Positions 1-6,996 of a stretch of DNA of 64,000 bases are shown here, piece by piece (positions within the stretch are counted from its first letter, which is position 1; each line of letters begins with the position of its first letter). The notes below the pieces were generated by a model, which did not search any database, was not told the origin of the DNA, and saw only the letters and a list, made by a program, of their open reading frames with translations. The stretch covers positions 1 to 64,000 of IMG/VR virus record IMGVR_UViG_3300025789_000028. One strand, given 5' to 3'. Source of the stretch: a virus. The translations under genes and the position numbers were made by a program.

Positions 1-2
1 AT

Positions 3-119
3 TGGTATGCCGCAATGTGTAGAAAATTTGGTAAAGAAAAAGTGGATGAATGTTATTCTGCTGAAGATTGTTTACAAGATTGGATAGTTGTTCATTGGGC
101 TTGGGAAAGTAAAGAATGA
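3..119 (+). CDS. 3' end of an unknown protein, truncated by the window edge
   Basis: An open frame runs in from the left edge and stops at a TGA overlapping the next start codon (ATGA). The 38 visible residues include several Trp and Cys and end in WESKE. No family is recognisable. The start lies outside the window. The overlap suggests translational coupling to the next gene. Confidence 0.6.
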   Translation, partial: WYAAMCRKFGKEKVDECYSAEDCLQDWIVVHWAWESKE

Positions 120-385
120 ACGAACGATTAAAACAACTTGCTATCGAGTCTAAATTGATTGCTCCAGAATATAATGGTTTTGACCATACACGCTTGTCAA
201 TATCACAACAAAGGTTCGCCGAGTTGATTGTAGGGGAATGTATCAACCGTGAAGAATTGCTGGGTGCTATTGCTCGTGGTTGGTGTAGTGAAAAGAACAG
301 TCATAAAGAAATGGATTCAGATTTGGCTCTTGCTATTTTTGATGAAGTTGAACAACATATTCGGCAACAGTTTGGAATCAAATGA
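116..385 (+). CDS. Small protein of the repeated MNER(I/L)..FAELIV..HFG family, copy 1
   Basis: This 89-residue protein starts MNERLKQLA, carries a central FAELIVGEC block and ends in QQFGIK. The same framework recurs at 625, 12497, 12682 and 13118, so it is one of five paralogues here. The middle segment varies in length and sequence while both ends are conserved. I recall similar small ORFs repeated in environmental phage genomes, but know of no function. It overlaps the neighbours on both sides by ATGA. Confidence 0.8.
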   Translation: MNERLKQLAIESKLIAPEYNGFDHTRLSISQQRFAELIVGECINREELLGAIARGWCSEKNSHKEMDSDLALAIFDEVEQHIRQQFGIK

Positions 386-621
386 GAGTAGAGTTTCATC
401 AAGGTGTGCCCGAAGGCTGTACCGAATGGTTAAACAAACATGTGGGCAAGGGTAATATAACTGGCTTTGTTGATGATGACGATTATGCTTGGTTCTACGA
501 GAGAATAGAACAGGTAATACCAAGTACTGATCCTTCTATGGATTCTAATGTTCGATGTATACCCACTATCACAGTCAAAGATCCAAAGTTGGCTATGTTA
601 TTTGTGTTACGATGGAGTTGA
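382..621 (+). CDS. Unknown 79-residue protein
   Basis: The gene is coupled to the preceding family member through an ATGA overlap. The protein is mixed alpha/beta in composition with an acidic DDDDYAWFYERIEQV stretch near the middle. No known motif is seen. It sits between two copies of the MNER family, so it belongs to the same small-gene operon. Confidence 0.65.
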   Translation: MRVEFHQGVPEGCTEWLNKHVGKGNITGFVDDDDYAWFYERIEQVIPSTDPSMDSNVRCIPTITVKDPKLAMLFVLRWS

Positions 622-624
622 AGA

Positions 625-849
625 ATGAACGAACGAATTAAGGAACTTGCTGTTGAGGCTGAATTTTCTGAAAAAGACCTACACATTCAAGGTGATAATT
701 TTCAAAAGTTTGCCGAGTTGATTGTCAAGGAATGTGCTCAAGCGTTTGAAGCAGAAGTAGATACTTGGAAAGAAATGGTGCCATATCAAGGCAGTATGAA
801 ACGCAAGGGCACACAAGCGATTAAACAACATTTCGGAGTTGGAGAATGA
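625..849 (+). CDS. Small protein of the MNER(I/L)..FAELIV..HFG family, copy 2
   Basis: 74 residues: MNERIKELAVEAEF at the start, KFAELIVKECAQAF in the centre and KQHFGVGE at the end. It is closest in layout to the copy at 13118. It starts three bases after the previous stop and overlaps the next gene by ATGA. Function unknown. Confidence 0.8.
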   Translation: MNERIKELAVEAEFSEKDLHIQGDNFQKFAELIVKECAQAFEAEVDTWKEMVPYQGSMKRKGTQAIKQHFGVGE

Positions 850-1082
850 ACAAAGATATTACACTTACTGGATTGACTGCAAAGCAAGTAATTTTGTTAA
901 ATGAAATGTGGTCTAAGGACACACAAGAAGAGTTTGATGAATGGAAAGAGTCATTGTCTTTGGCTAGTCTTAAACAAGTACTGTTACTAACCGAGTTGGT
1001 CAACTTAGAAATTCTTGACCAACAAGTAACAGATTATTCAGTGGCTAAAAAACTAATTGAGGATATAAATGCAAGAAAGTAA
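846..1082 (+). CDS. Unknown 78-residue helical protein
   Basis: The sequence is rich in Leu, Glu and Lys and looks all-helical. It has no Cys and no recognisable motif. It starts by ATGA overlap and its 3' end overlaps the next gene by 14 bases, as expected for a tightly packed phage operon. Confidence 0.65.
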   Translation: MNKDITLTGLTAKQVILLNEMWSKDTQEEFDEWKESLSLASLKQVLLLTELVNLEILDQQVTDYSVAKKLIEDINARK

Positions 1083-1374
1083 ATTATTGTGCAAAGATTG
1101 TAATCACAGTCTTGTACCTTTGAGTGATAGGATTGCAAACACATTGTTTTTTACTCCTATTCCTAGGCATAGTTACAAATGCAAACTGTCATATAAAGAA
1201 AAATTAATCGAATATGATCCTGTACTTGGGGCTAAAAAGGTAGAGGCTCATTACGAAACATGTGGTGTATATAGGATACGAGAAAGTGACTGTGGACCTG
1301 AAGGCATTCACTGGACACCAAAGCATAAGAAAGATTTATTCTTAGCAATTACAAGAGGAAAAATTAATGAGTGA
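1069..1374 (+). CDS. Unknown 101-residue protein with possible zinc-binding cysteines
   Basis: The N-terminus has a CKDC pair at about residues 8-11, followed by single Cys residues near 38, 65 and 75. That could form a zinc knuckle, though the spacing matches no family I know. The gene overlaps both neighbours. No catalytic motif is visible. Confidence 0.65.
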   Translation: MQESKLLCKDCNHSLVPLSDRIANTLFFTPIPRHSYKCKLSYKEKLIEYDPVLGAKKVEAHYETCGVYRIRESDCGPEGIHWTPKHKKDLFLAITRGKINE

Positions 1375-1822
1375 ACTAATAGCAAAGCCGGTGGTAAAGA
1401 ATCAGTTTTGGATCGTTACTGATGGCGAAAAGAAAGTTGGAAATGTAACTGCAAACAATCAGGGATATGGTGTGCAACTCAATGGCACATTTATTCAGTT
1501 TGATAACACAGATCAGATTAAAAAATCTACCAAGATCAAATTTCAACCTATTAAGTCAAACAACACTAAGGCTGAAATGCCTTATCCAGAGTATCCTACA
1601 ACATCTAAAGTATATAACTCGGTGTTTGATATTAAGCGTGGTTTACATCTATACACGAAGACTAAAAAGAGTAAATGCAATCATGTTGCAGGATGGTTTG
1701 TTATTGATCAAAACGGTGTCAAGCAAACAGTTTTTTGCCCTAAATACATTTTTATTCAACGATATGAGTATAAAGGTCCCTATAAAACTGAATCCGAAGC
1801 AAAAAGTGAGATAAATATCTAG
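1367..1822 (+). CDS. Unknown 151-residue basic protein
   Basis: The protein is Lys-rich and probably beta-rich. It contains FWIVTDGEKKVGNVTANN near the N-terminus, then a motif-free C-terminal half with a few Cys. It overlaps the preceding stop by 8 bases. No homologue is recognised. Confidence 0.65.
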   Translation: MSELIAKPVVKNQFWIVTDGEKKVGNVTANNQGYGVQLNGTFIQFDNTDQIKKSTKIKFQPIKSNNTKAEMPYPEYPTTSKVYNSVFDIKRGLHLYTKTKKSKCNHVAGWFVIDQNGVKQTVFCPKYIFIQRYEYKGPYKTESEAKSEINI

Positions 1823-1827
1823 ATATT

Positions 1828-2037
1828 ATGATTCATATAAAGCGTTTTGTGGACAAAGTATCACTTATTGAAGCAAGGCAAGCAAAGGATGTTGTTTTGC
1901 CAATAAGTGAGGCTAGAGGTCTACGGGACGAAATTGCTAGTATGTTAGCAGATTTAAATTCGTTGAACAAAACAGATAAAGAAAATAAAACAAACGAGAT
2001 TATTGAGGTACAGATTAAAGGCGGATCTTTCAAATGA
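1828..2037 (+). CDS. Unknown 69-residue protein, likely helical
   Basis: The frame starts five bases after the previous stop and ends in an ATGA overlap with the next gene. The middle (EARGLRDEIASMLADLNSLN) reads like an amphipathic helix, so dimerisation is possible. Nothing in the sequence assigns a function. Confidence 0.6.
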   Translation: MIHIKRFVDKVSLIEARQAKDVVLPISEARGLRDEIASMLADLNSLNKTDKENKTNEIIEVQIKGGSFK

Positions 2038-2339
2038 GTAGAACACAACCAAAAGTATTATTAGAGTATGTAGAAAAGAATACATACAAGTGCGACCAGA
2101 TTGTAGAAGCATCTGGCATTTGGGCTGTATTCTATGAGGGCCAGCCAATTAATCTAAAGTCTTCACATTACCTACACAACGATGCTGCTCCTAAATATAA
2201 AAAGACTAGTTTTAGTAATCCAGGTCATGCTAGAAACCTATGTCGTAAGTTGAATGCACAATTCAAATCAGACAAATTTACAGTAGTCTTTATGAATTCG
2301 GGACGCACAGTTTATCCCGATGACTTATCACAAAACTAA
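2034..2339 (+). CDS. Unknown 101-residue protein
   Basis: Translation probably restarts at the ATGA overlap with the upstream gene. The protein has VEASGIWAVFYEGQPINLKS followed by a basic helix near RNLCRKLNAQFKSDKFTVVF. No known family is seen. Its 3' end overlaps the next gene by 20 bases. Confidence 0.6.
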   Translation: MSRTQPKVLLEYVEKNTYKCDQIVEASGIWAVFYEGQPINLKSSHYLHNDAAPKYKKTSFSNPGHARNLCRKLNAQFKSDKFTVVFMNSGRTVYPDDLSQN

Positions 2340-2727
2340 GTACGAAATAACTAACGCTATAATAAAAGAATTACCACATTCTCAATGGCATGAAATGCCC
2401 TTGGATGATGTGGTTTTCCGTTGGTGGGTCACTGGCAGAGGTGGAGAAGGATTGCGTTTATCTGATGAGGGTATGAATGCATTTTTGCAATCTAATATTG
2501 AATACTATGAATTTCCAATTGGTACTCTGTGGAATAAAAAGGATAAGTTTTTAAGACCTGAATTGATCACACATGAACTATCTAAGAAAATTAAGTGCCC
2601 GTTTTATTTGGGTGTAAATAAAAGTGGGGACAACAAAGGCCCCTACGTTAAACTATTTGACAGTAAAATAGCAATGGTTGTAACATTATATGGTAACTTA
2701 AAAGAGTACTTAGATTCCGTAAGATAG
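2320..2727 (+). CDS. Unknown 135-residue protein
   Basis: It starts inside the end of the previous gene. A Trp/Arg-rich segment near residues 25-45 (VVFRWWVTGRGGEGLRLSDEG) is the most distinctive part. The protein appears globular, with no signal peptide or membrane segment. It is the last gene before an SD-led small basic ORF. Confidence 0.65.
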   Translation: MTYHKTKYEITNAIIKELPHSQWHEMPLDDVVFRWWVTGRGGEGLRLSDEGMNAFLQSNIEYYEFPIGTLWNKKDKFLRPELITHELSKKIKCPFYLGVNKSGDNKGPYVKLFDSKIAMVVTLYGNLKEYLDSVR

Positions 2728-2736
2728 GAGAATATC

Positions 2737-2898
2737 ATGGACAAAAAAGAAAACAAACCAAACCCAATGGCAGAAATTTTAGCAAAGAAAAAAGCTAAAC
2801 AAGTATTTCAAGTTAAACAAGCAGGTGGAAAACCCGTACCCAAATCAGGTAAAGGTTTTGGTGGTGCAATGATTCGCAGAACTGGGCGAGGTGGTTGA
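2737..2898 (+). CDS. Small basic protein, 53 residues
   Basis: An AGGAG Shine-Dalgarno lies 6-7 bases before ATG. The protein is MDKKENKPNPMAEILAKKKA onward, ending in a Gly/Arg-rich tail (GGAMIRRTGRGG). High Lys/Arg content and lack of hydrophobic core suggest a nucleic-acid- or protein-binding peptide; this is inference. It is the last gene before the conserved 36-base element at 2906. Confidence 0.6.
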   Translation: MDKKENKPNPMAEILAKKKAKQVFQVKQAGGKPVPKSGKGFGGAMIRRTGRGG

Positions 2899-2905
2899 AA
2901 TTCTT

Positions 2906-2941
2906 GTCAACAGGAATACAGTCTGAGGCGTTGTATATATA
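2906..2941 (+). promoter_or_regulatory. Conserved 36-base element, copy A
   Basis: The element reads GTCAACAGGAAT, four variable bases, TCTGAGGCGTT, then a TATATA-like end. A second copy lies at 63775-63810 on the minus strand with the same spacing. Each copy ends shortly upstream of a small gene with its own Shine-Dalgarno. A phage-specific promoter with a -10-like TATATA and an activator box is the simplest reading (inference). Confidence 0.55.
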
Positions 2942-2960
2942 ACAGAACTTAATTTCTGTT
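2941..2960 (+). promoter_or_regulatory. Stem-loop in the leader of the 2981 gene
   Basis: AACAGAA and TTCTGTT pair perfectly (7 bp) around a 6-base loop. The hairpin lies directly after the conserved element and about 20 bases before the start codon. It could sit at the 5' end of the mRNA. Confidence 0.4.
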
Positions 2961-2980
2961 ATAACTTAAAGGAAACTGAT

Positions 2981-3172
2981 ATGAAAACTCTAGCAACATT
3001 GATCGCAACATTGGTAACTGTAACTGCATTTGCCGCAGAAACTGTACCCGCTCCTGCTCCAGCACAACAAGAAATGAAATTGGCTAAGAAGGTGGATCAC
3101 ACCAAAAGCCAGCCTGCTAAAAGCAAGGCCCCTAGCAAAGATACCAAGAAAGCCGAAGCTACTAAGAAGTAA
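2981..3172 (+). CDS. Small exported Lys/Ala/Pro-rich protein
   Basis: 63 residues. The N-terminus MKTLATLIATLVTVTAFAAE is a clear Sec signal peptide with a likely AFA|AE cleavage site. The mature part is short, Ala/Pro-rich at first and then strongly basic (K-rich, ending KKAEATKK). An AAGGA Shine-Dalgarno supports the start. A role in the periplasm or envelope is implied, but no family is recognised. Confidence 0.7.
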   Translation: MKTLATLIATLVTVTAFAAETVPAPAPAQQEMKLAKKVDHTKSQPAKSKAPSKDTKKAEATKK

Positions 3173-3182
3173 TCCATTAAGG

Positions 3183-3371
3183 TTATCATTACTTAACAAT
3201 GGTGATGAAACTGGTTTTGAATATGATGACGAAGCCATTATAGTAAGACGAGAAAAAATCACCGTTGTTAAAGATAACATTGATGAAATTGAAGTAAGTG
3301 AACATGCTAAATTTAGATTGTTTTTAGCAAGAACACTGGCAATGAAAAAGTATCAGGAGAAATGGGCTTAA
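3183..3371 (+). pseudogene. Open frame without a start codon; possible frameshifted small gene
   Basis: An in-frame stretch reads LSLLNNGDETGFEYDDEAI onward and ends LAMKKYQEKWA at TAA 3369-3371. It looks like real protein, yet no ATG, GTG or TTG lies in frame after the preceding stop. In the neighbouring frame the bases just upstream encode SIKVIIT followed by TAA, which would make a natural beta-strand before NNGDETGF. Either one base has been lost or gained, or a +1 shift occurs at ACT TAA C. No function is assignable. Confidence 0.4.
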
Positions 3372-3387
3372 TGCCCATTTTTCTTTT
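3360..3387 (+). terminator. Rho-independent terminator
   Basis: AAATGGGC and GCCCATTT form an 8-bp stem around the loop TTAAT, followed by a T-rich run. The loop contains the stop codon of the preceding frame. Confidence 0.75.
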
Positions 3388-3397
3388 GTCTATGCAA

Positions 3398-3426
3398 TTG
3401 ACATGGACTAAATATTAATGTAGAAT
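3398..3426 (+). promoter_or_regulatory. Sigma70-type promoter for the phasin-like gene
   Basis: TTGACA and TAGAAT are separated by 17 bases, just after the terminator and about 37 bases before the next start. Confidence 0.65.
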
Positions 3427-3463
3427 AGTTCTACACACAACATATACACACAGAGGAAAAATT

Positions 3464-3736
3464 ATGTTTAACACTTTCGCACATACCGGCGTAGACGCCA
3501 TTCAAACCGCTAAGAAACAAATCGTTGAAACTCTTAGTCCAAACGAGCAAGTAAAAAAAATCGCAACAGATTTTGTTGATGCTCAAACCCAATATACTAA
3601 ATCTGCTATCGATGCTGGATTCAAAGCAATGACAAGCATTGGTGAGTTGGTAACAGACCGTACACCATATGTTAAGTTGATGGAACAAATTCAATCATTT
3701 TTCCCAACAGCAAGTTCAACTAAAAAAGCCAAGTAA
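3464..3736 (+). CDS. Phasin-like small helical protein
   Basis: 90 residues, all-helical in appearance, with a central FVDAQTQYTKSAIDAGFKAM segment and a basic tail (TKKAK). Phasins coat polyhydroxyalkanoate granules and share this amphipathic-helix pattern with Ala/Thr/Phe spacing. Similarity is judged by eye only. An AGGAA Shine-Dalgarno and its own promoter support expression. If correct, the phage would act on host carbon-storage granules. A generic coiled-coil protein is the alternative. Confidence 0.5.
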   Translation: MFNTFAHTGVDAIQTAKKQIVETLSPNEQVKKIATDFVDAQTQYTKSAIDAGFKAMTSIGELVTDRTPYVKLMEQIQSFFPTASSTKKAK

Positions 3737-3738
3737 TC

Positions 3739-3927
3739 ATGTCTAGTATAGTAGCTACCATACTTACAATTGCAGGGTTCGGTACATTTTTTGGTTTGAT
3801 TGCCATGTTTACTGATAAGCGTGAATCAAAACTTGAAAGATATATCAATAGTCGTAATCCAATCAACAATGTTGATGTGGATACATTCACAAGAGAATTT
3901 GAACTAAAGCACAGCCGTTTGCCATGA
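3739..3927 (+). CDS. Small single-pass membrane protein
   Basis: 62 residues. Positions about 3-24 (SIVATILTIAGFGTFFGLIA) are a membrane segment, followed by a charged soluble tail. It lies two bases after the phasin-like gene and overlaps the GNAT gene by ATGA, so the three are probably co-transcribed. No family recognised. Confidence 0.65.
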   Translation: MSSIVATILTIAGFGTFFGLIAMFTDKRESKLERYINSRNPINNVDVDTFTREFELKHSRLP

Positions 3928-4511
3928 TGCAAGTCCACCACACCAATATATACAAGATTGGTGATTATAGTCGTCATTTGAAGGCACTAGAACCTGAGGA
4001 TAAACTCTCACGTTTTGGTTACCCTGCAAATGACCACTCTATTGATCAACTTATACTTAATATGTGCTATCATCCCAAAGACCATGAACTATGGTATGCA
4101 CGTGATGATGGTGAGCGTGTGGGATGGGGACACATGGCAAGAAATAGTGATGATTCTTGGGAACTGGCAGTGTCAGTTAACAAAGACTATCAACGTCAAG
4201 GCATCGGTAACAAATTAATTAGTGAAATGCTTGCATGGGCCAAGTTTCATAAAATCAATGAAGTGTATATGCATTGCATTGAGGATAACAAAGTTATCCA
4301 ACATTTGGCTGGCAAGAATGAACTTAAAACAAGAAGTCGAGGAGATGGTGAGCGTACTGCATCTATTGAAGTACCAGAACCTAGTTTCTTTGAAGTCAAT
4401 ACACAGTTGCTAAAAGAACAAAACGAGATATTAAACCAAATCAACATTTTGCGTAAGAAATTAACCAAACTATGGTTAAATCCAATACATCAATATGTTG
4501 ACAATGATTAA
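3924..4511 (+). CDS. GNAT-family N-acetyltransferase
   Basis: GNAT enzymes transfer acetyl groups from acetyl-CoA. The core motif A is visible at about residues 84-100 (VSVNKDYQRQGIGNKLISEM), where QRQGIG is the pyrophosphate-binding loop. The N-terminal 60 residues hold a YARDDGERVGWGHM strand pair typical of the fold. A C-terminal extension of about 60 residues, partly coiled-coil (LLKEQNEILNQINILRKKL), is unusual for the family. The substrate cannot be predicted. Translation is coupled to the small membrane protein. Confidence 0.75.
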   Translation: MMQVHHTNIYKIGDYSRHLKALEPEDKLSRFGYPANDHSIDQLILNMCYHPKDHELWYARDDGERVGWGHMARNSDDSWELAVSVNKDYQRQGIGNKLISEMLAWAKFHKINEVYMHCIEDNKVIQHLAGKNELKTRSRGDGERTASIEVPEPSFFEVNTQLLKEQNEILNQINILRKKLTKLWLNPIHQYVDND

Positions 4512-4544
4512 AAAACATAATACAATACACACAGGAGAACACAC

Positions 4545-4811
4545 ATGACATTTGAAACACCTAAACTACCCGAAGTAAAATTCAATAAAAACGGCTACGA
4601 AATTCGTAGTGATGTACTTGCAATGGCAAAAGACATTGTTATGCAAGAGTATCAAGTAAAATTTGCAGGATGGGAATTGACTGCCAAAAAAGACGAAAAG
4701 ACAGGGCAACTTGTTAATTCAATAGCAGTTCCAGAGTTTCCGGGACTAGACAAGATCCTAGAAACAGCAGAAAAAATGTATGGTTTTGTGAATCAAAGCA
4801 CTAAAAAATAA
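4545..4811 (+). CDS. Conserved-looking phage protein of unknown function
   Basis: 88 residues with a good AGGAG Shine-Dalgarno. The N-terminal half holds NGYEIRSDVLAMAKDIVMQE, which resembles small proteins I recall from T4-like phages, without a known role. No transmembrane segment. It lies alone between the GNAT gene and a strong promoter. Confidence 0.6.
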   Translation: MTFETPKLPEVKFNKNGYEIRSDVLAMAKDIVMQEYQVKFAGWELTAKKDEKTGQLVNSIAVPEFPGLDKILETAEKMYGFVNQSTKK

Positions 4812-4814
4812 CAC

Positions 4815-4843
4815 TTGACAATAAATCCATAGTGTGTGATAAT
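4815..4843 (+). promoter_or_regulatory. Early-type promoter for the lipoprotein gene
   Basis: TTGACA, a 17-base spacer beginning ATAAAT, then GATAAT. It belongs to the recurrent early promoter family, but its -10 is buried in the inverted repeat 4823-4866. Confidence 0.65.
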
Positions 4844-4866
4844 AATAACATCACAACTATGGATTT
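4823..4866 (+). repeat. Long inverted repeat overlapping the -10 region and leader
   Basis: The left arm 4823-4840 and right arm 4850-4866 pair over 17 bp with a single one-base bulge around the loop AATAATAAC. The left arm covers the spacer and part of the -10. The right arm ends three bases before the ATG at 4870. This could be an operator for a dimeric repressor or a cruciform. Confidence 0.7.
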
Positions 4867-4869
4867 GCC

Positions 4870-6246
4870 ATGCGTACACTACTTTCATTAATTCTTGTTT
4901 CATTCTTAGTTGCCTGCGGTGGAGGGGGAGGTTCGTCTCCTGTCAATCCCACCCCAACTCCCACTCCGGTCCCAACTTGCACAGTTGACTACACGGCAAC
5001 GTATCCAAGTTCATATTTGGGTACTCACACAATGCCCACAGCAAGTGGTGTACTTCCCAGCATTTGGCAAAAGGGTATTGGCTTCAAAGACTATAGCCCA
5101 TATTGGATTTACGGTAATGCATTGAATAAAACGGCAATACACAATTGCACTGCCGATCAATATGCGCAGTTAATGTATACCCAAGCATTGGATAAACTTC
5201 AACAAGACGGTGTTACATTTACGTGGCTTTATAATTCCGGTCCTTGGGATGATGCTAGTGCATCTAATCTAACTATTAGTCCTGCTAATTATAATATTCC
5301 CGAATACATGGTTCAGTTTGTTGTAACTGAGGCAAAGAAACGAAATATTGACATTTATTATATTTGGCAACTTTGGCCCAATGACGTAAATGGTAACACA
5401 GTTGCCGCCTTAGAAAGTGCTCCTGATAATGCAACCATCACACGTATTATGCATGGTTGGGATACTCAAGCAATTGAAATGGCTAAATTTGCACAGACCT
5501 CAGGCATCAAGGGTATGATGGTTGATTGGAATGCATATGGGCTTAGTAATTTGGCTGATCCTATTATTCATGAGACATATGTAACCAATTTAAGTGCAAC
5601 TATTGACCATGTAAAGGCAAATTTTTCTGGTAAATTGTTTTATAGTCAAGGTGGTCGACCATGGAGTGATCCACGAATCGTAGACAAAGTTGATGCTATT
5701 GTTTTTAGTTTCATGAGTCCACACATGAATCAAGCTGACAATGCAAATCTGTCACCAGAACTTATTCAAAATTACATGAATATTCAACTAAATAATTTTT
5801 ATAGTTCATATCATTGTTTGGGTGCTAATACTGGTTCAATTACATGTGGTCCCAACGGTCCTTCAACCAAGCAAGTACCTATGTTATTTGACCTTGCAGT
5901 TCAATCTAACAGTTTGTATTGGTTAGAAGGCTGGCATGAGGATGGGTTCTGTGATTCTGTTGGTCCCAATGTCGTTACTAGTTTGTTGAGTGCAGATTCA
6001 ACACCACAAACATGTGTTGCATTGAATTGGTCTCCTGATTTTTCTAGTCAAGCAATTGGTGTTGAAGGCATTATGAGAACAATTTCTCAACAAACATTGT
6101 TTACTGTATATGGAGTTGGTCTGAGTTGCAGTTATTGGTTGAGTGACACACTTGTTCCAAGTGCACAGGGTTTTTCAGATTTAAGTGAAAGTATTCGTGG
6201 CAAGCCTGCAGAAGGTATTATTAAACATTGGTTTACAGGAAATTGA
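4870..6246 (+). CDS. Lipoprotein with a TIM-barrel, glycosidase-like ectodomain
   Basis: 458 residues. The N-terminus is a signal peptide with lipobox LVAC (Cys16), followed by a Gly/Ser/Pro/Thr linker. A predicted lipid anchor would tether the protein to a host membrane. The ectodomain has alternating strands and helices such as FTWLYNSGPW, IDIYYIWQLW, KGMMVDWNAYG and FYSQGGRPWSDP, a pattern seen in alpha/beta-barrel glycoside hydrolases. I cannot place it in a family or name catalytic acids. Its dedicated promoter sits in a striking inverted repeat. A role in surface-glycan remodelling or superinfection exclusion is inference. Confidence 0.65.
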   Translation: MRTLLSLILVSFLVACGGGGGSSPVNPTPTPTPVPTCTVDYTATYPSSYLGTHTMPTASGVLPSIWQKGIGFKDYSPYWIYGNALNKTAIHNCTADQYAQLMYTQALDKLQQDGVTFTWLYNSGPWDDASASNLTISPANYNIPEYMVQFVVTEAKKRNIDIYYIWQLWPNDVNGNTVAALESAPDNATITRIMHGWDTQAIEMAKFAQTSGIKGMMVDWNAYGLSNLADPIIHETYVTNLSATIDHVKANFSGKLFYSQGGRPWSDPRIVDKVDAIVFSFMSPHMNQADNANLSPELIQNYMNIQLNNFYSSYHCLGANTGSITCGPNGPSTKQVPMLFDLAVQSNSLYWLEGWHEDGFCDSVGPNVVTSLLSADSTPQTCVALNWSPDFSSQAIGVEGIMRTISQQTLFTVYGVGLSCSYWLSDTLVPSAQGFSDLSESIRGKPAEGIIKHWFTGN

Positions 6247-6247
6247 T

Positions 6248-6448
6248 ATGCGTAAAGGTGAAATGATTTTAATTAAAAGTGAGTCGGGTAAAGGTATTGA
6301 TTGCCCAATCATTGACGTAGAAGGCGATAAGATTTGGGTTAGATTCCCAACATCACAGGTAATAGAAATGACCTACAATTCTAAATCTAAAGTTTACGTA
6401 GGTAAATTAGCTAGGATCGAGTTTACGGCAAAACCAAATGACAGTTAA
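6248..6448 (+). CDS. Small beta-rich protein, 66 residues
   Basis: The chosen ATG directly follows the lipoprotein stop; an upstream in-frame start would overlap it by 62 bases. The sequence MRKGEMILIKSESGKGIDCP with later DKIWVRFPTSQVIEM looks like a small SH3- or Tudor-like barrel. No functional motif is visible. Confidence 0.6.
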   Translation: MRKGEMILIKSESGKGIDCPIIDVEGDKIWVRFPTSQVIEMTYNSKSKVYVGKLARIEFTAKPNDS

Positions 6449-6461
6449 ATAGGAGAAAGGA

Positions 6462-6611
6462 ATGTATTTTTTTAGAAGTGAGGTACTAGAGTTAGCACGT
6501 GAAGGATATAACCCATATAGCATTGCATGTATGTTAAGTATGCCAATTGATGATGTTTTCAAAATTCTCAATGAAGAATTTTCTGATGAAGACTATGAGG
6601 AGTTAGCATGA
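6462..6611 (+). CDS. Small helix-turn-helix-like protein, 49 residues
   Basis: An AGGAG-like Shine-Dalgarno precedes the ATG. The segment LELAREGYNPYSIACMLSMP followed by IDDVFKIL fits a helix-turn-helix (Gly/Asn turn between two helices). A similar 41-residue protein is at 63634. DNA binding is plausible but untested. The end overlaps the next start by ATGA. Confidence 0.55.
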   Translation: MYFFRSEVLELAREGYNPYSIACMLSMPIDDVFKILNEEFSDEDYEELA

Positions 6612-6823
6612 AAGTTGAAAGTTCTTTTTACAATTTGCAATTACAGCAACAAATATTGCATTGCAATAAAGTTTTTCAGGAACGTCTAGTAAATGACAGA
6701 GAAGGTGCTCAACGAGTTTTCCAAGATCAACAAGTTGAACAAATTCAATATGAGACTAGAATGCATTATAGTAGCGACAGTATCAAAGGCACCAAAGGCA
6801 CCAAAGTGGATGTAACAGTATGA
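6608..6823 (+). CDS. Unknown Gln-rich 71-residue protein
   Basis: Gln and Asn are abundant (LQLQQQILHC, DQQVEQIQYE), consistent with a coiled coil. A short KGTKGTK repeat lies near the C-terminus. It is coupled by ATGA to both neighbours. No family known. Confidence 0.6.
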   Translation: MKVESSFYNLQLQQQILHCNKVFQERLVNDREGAQRVFQDQQVEQIQYETRMHYSSDSIKGTKGTKVDVTV

Positions 6824-6996
6824 ACAACAATGAACTAAATACACTTATTACTCAAATTAATAATGCAGTTGAACGTATTAGCAATAATGCTACGCCTGAG
6901 GAAATTAGTAAAACGCTTAAGACAGTAGCGGCATTATGTACCCATCAGGCCAAAAAAGTTGATCGATATATCGAAGATACAAAGGAAGAAGATTAA
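6820..6996 (+). CDS. Unknown 58-residue helical protein
   Basis: MNNNELNTLITQINNAVERI onward, ending in an acidic tail. It is wholly helical in appearance. It starts at the ATGA of the previous gene, and the next gene begins at the base after its stop. Confidence 0.6.
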   Translation: MNNNELNTLITQINNAVERISNNATPEEISKTLKTVAALCTHQAKKVDRYIEDTKEED

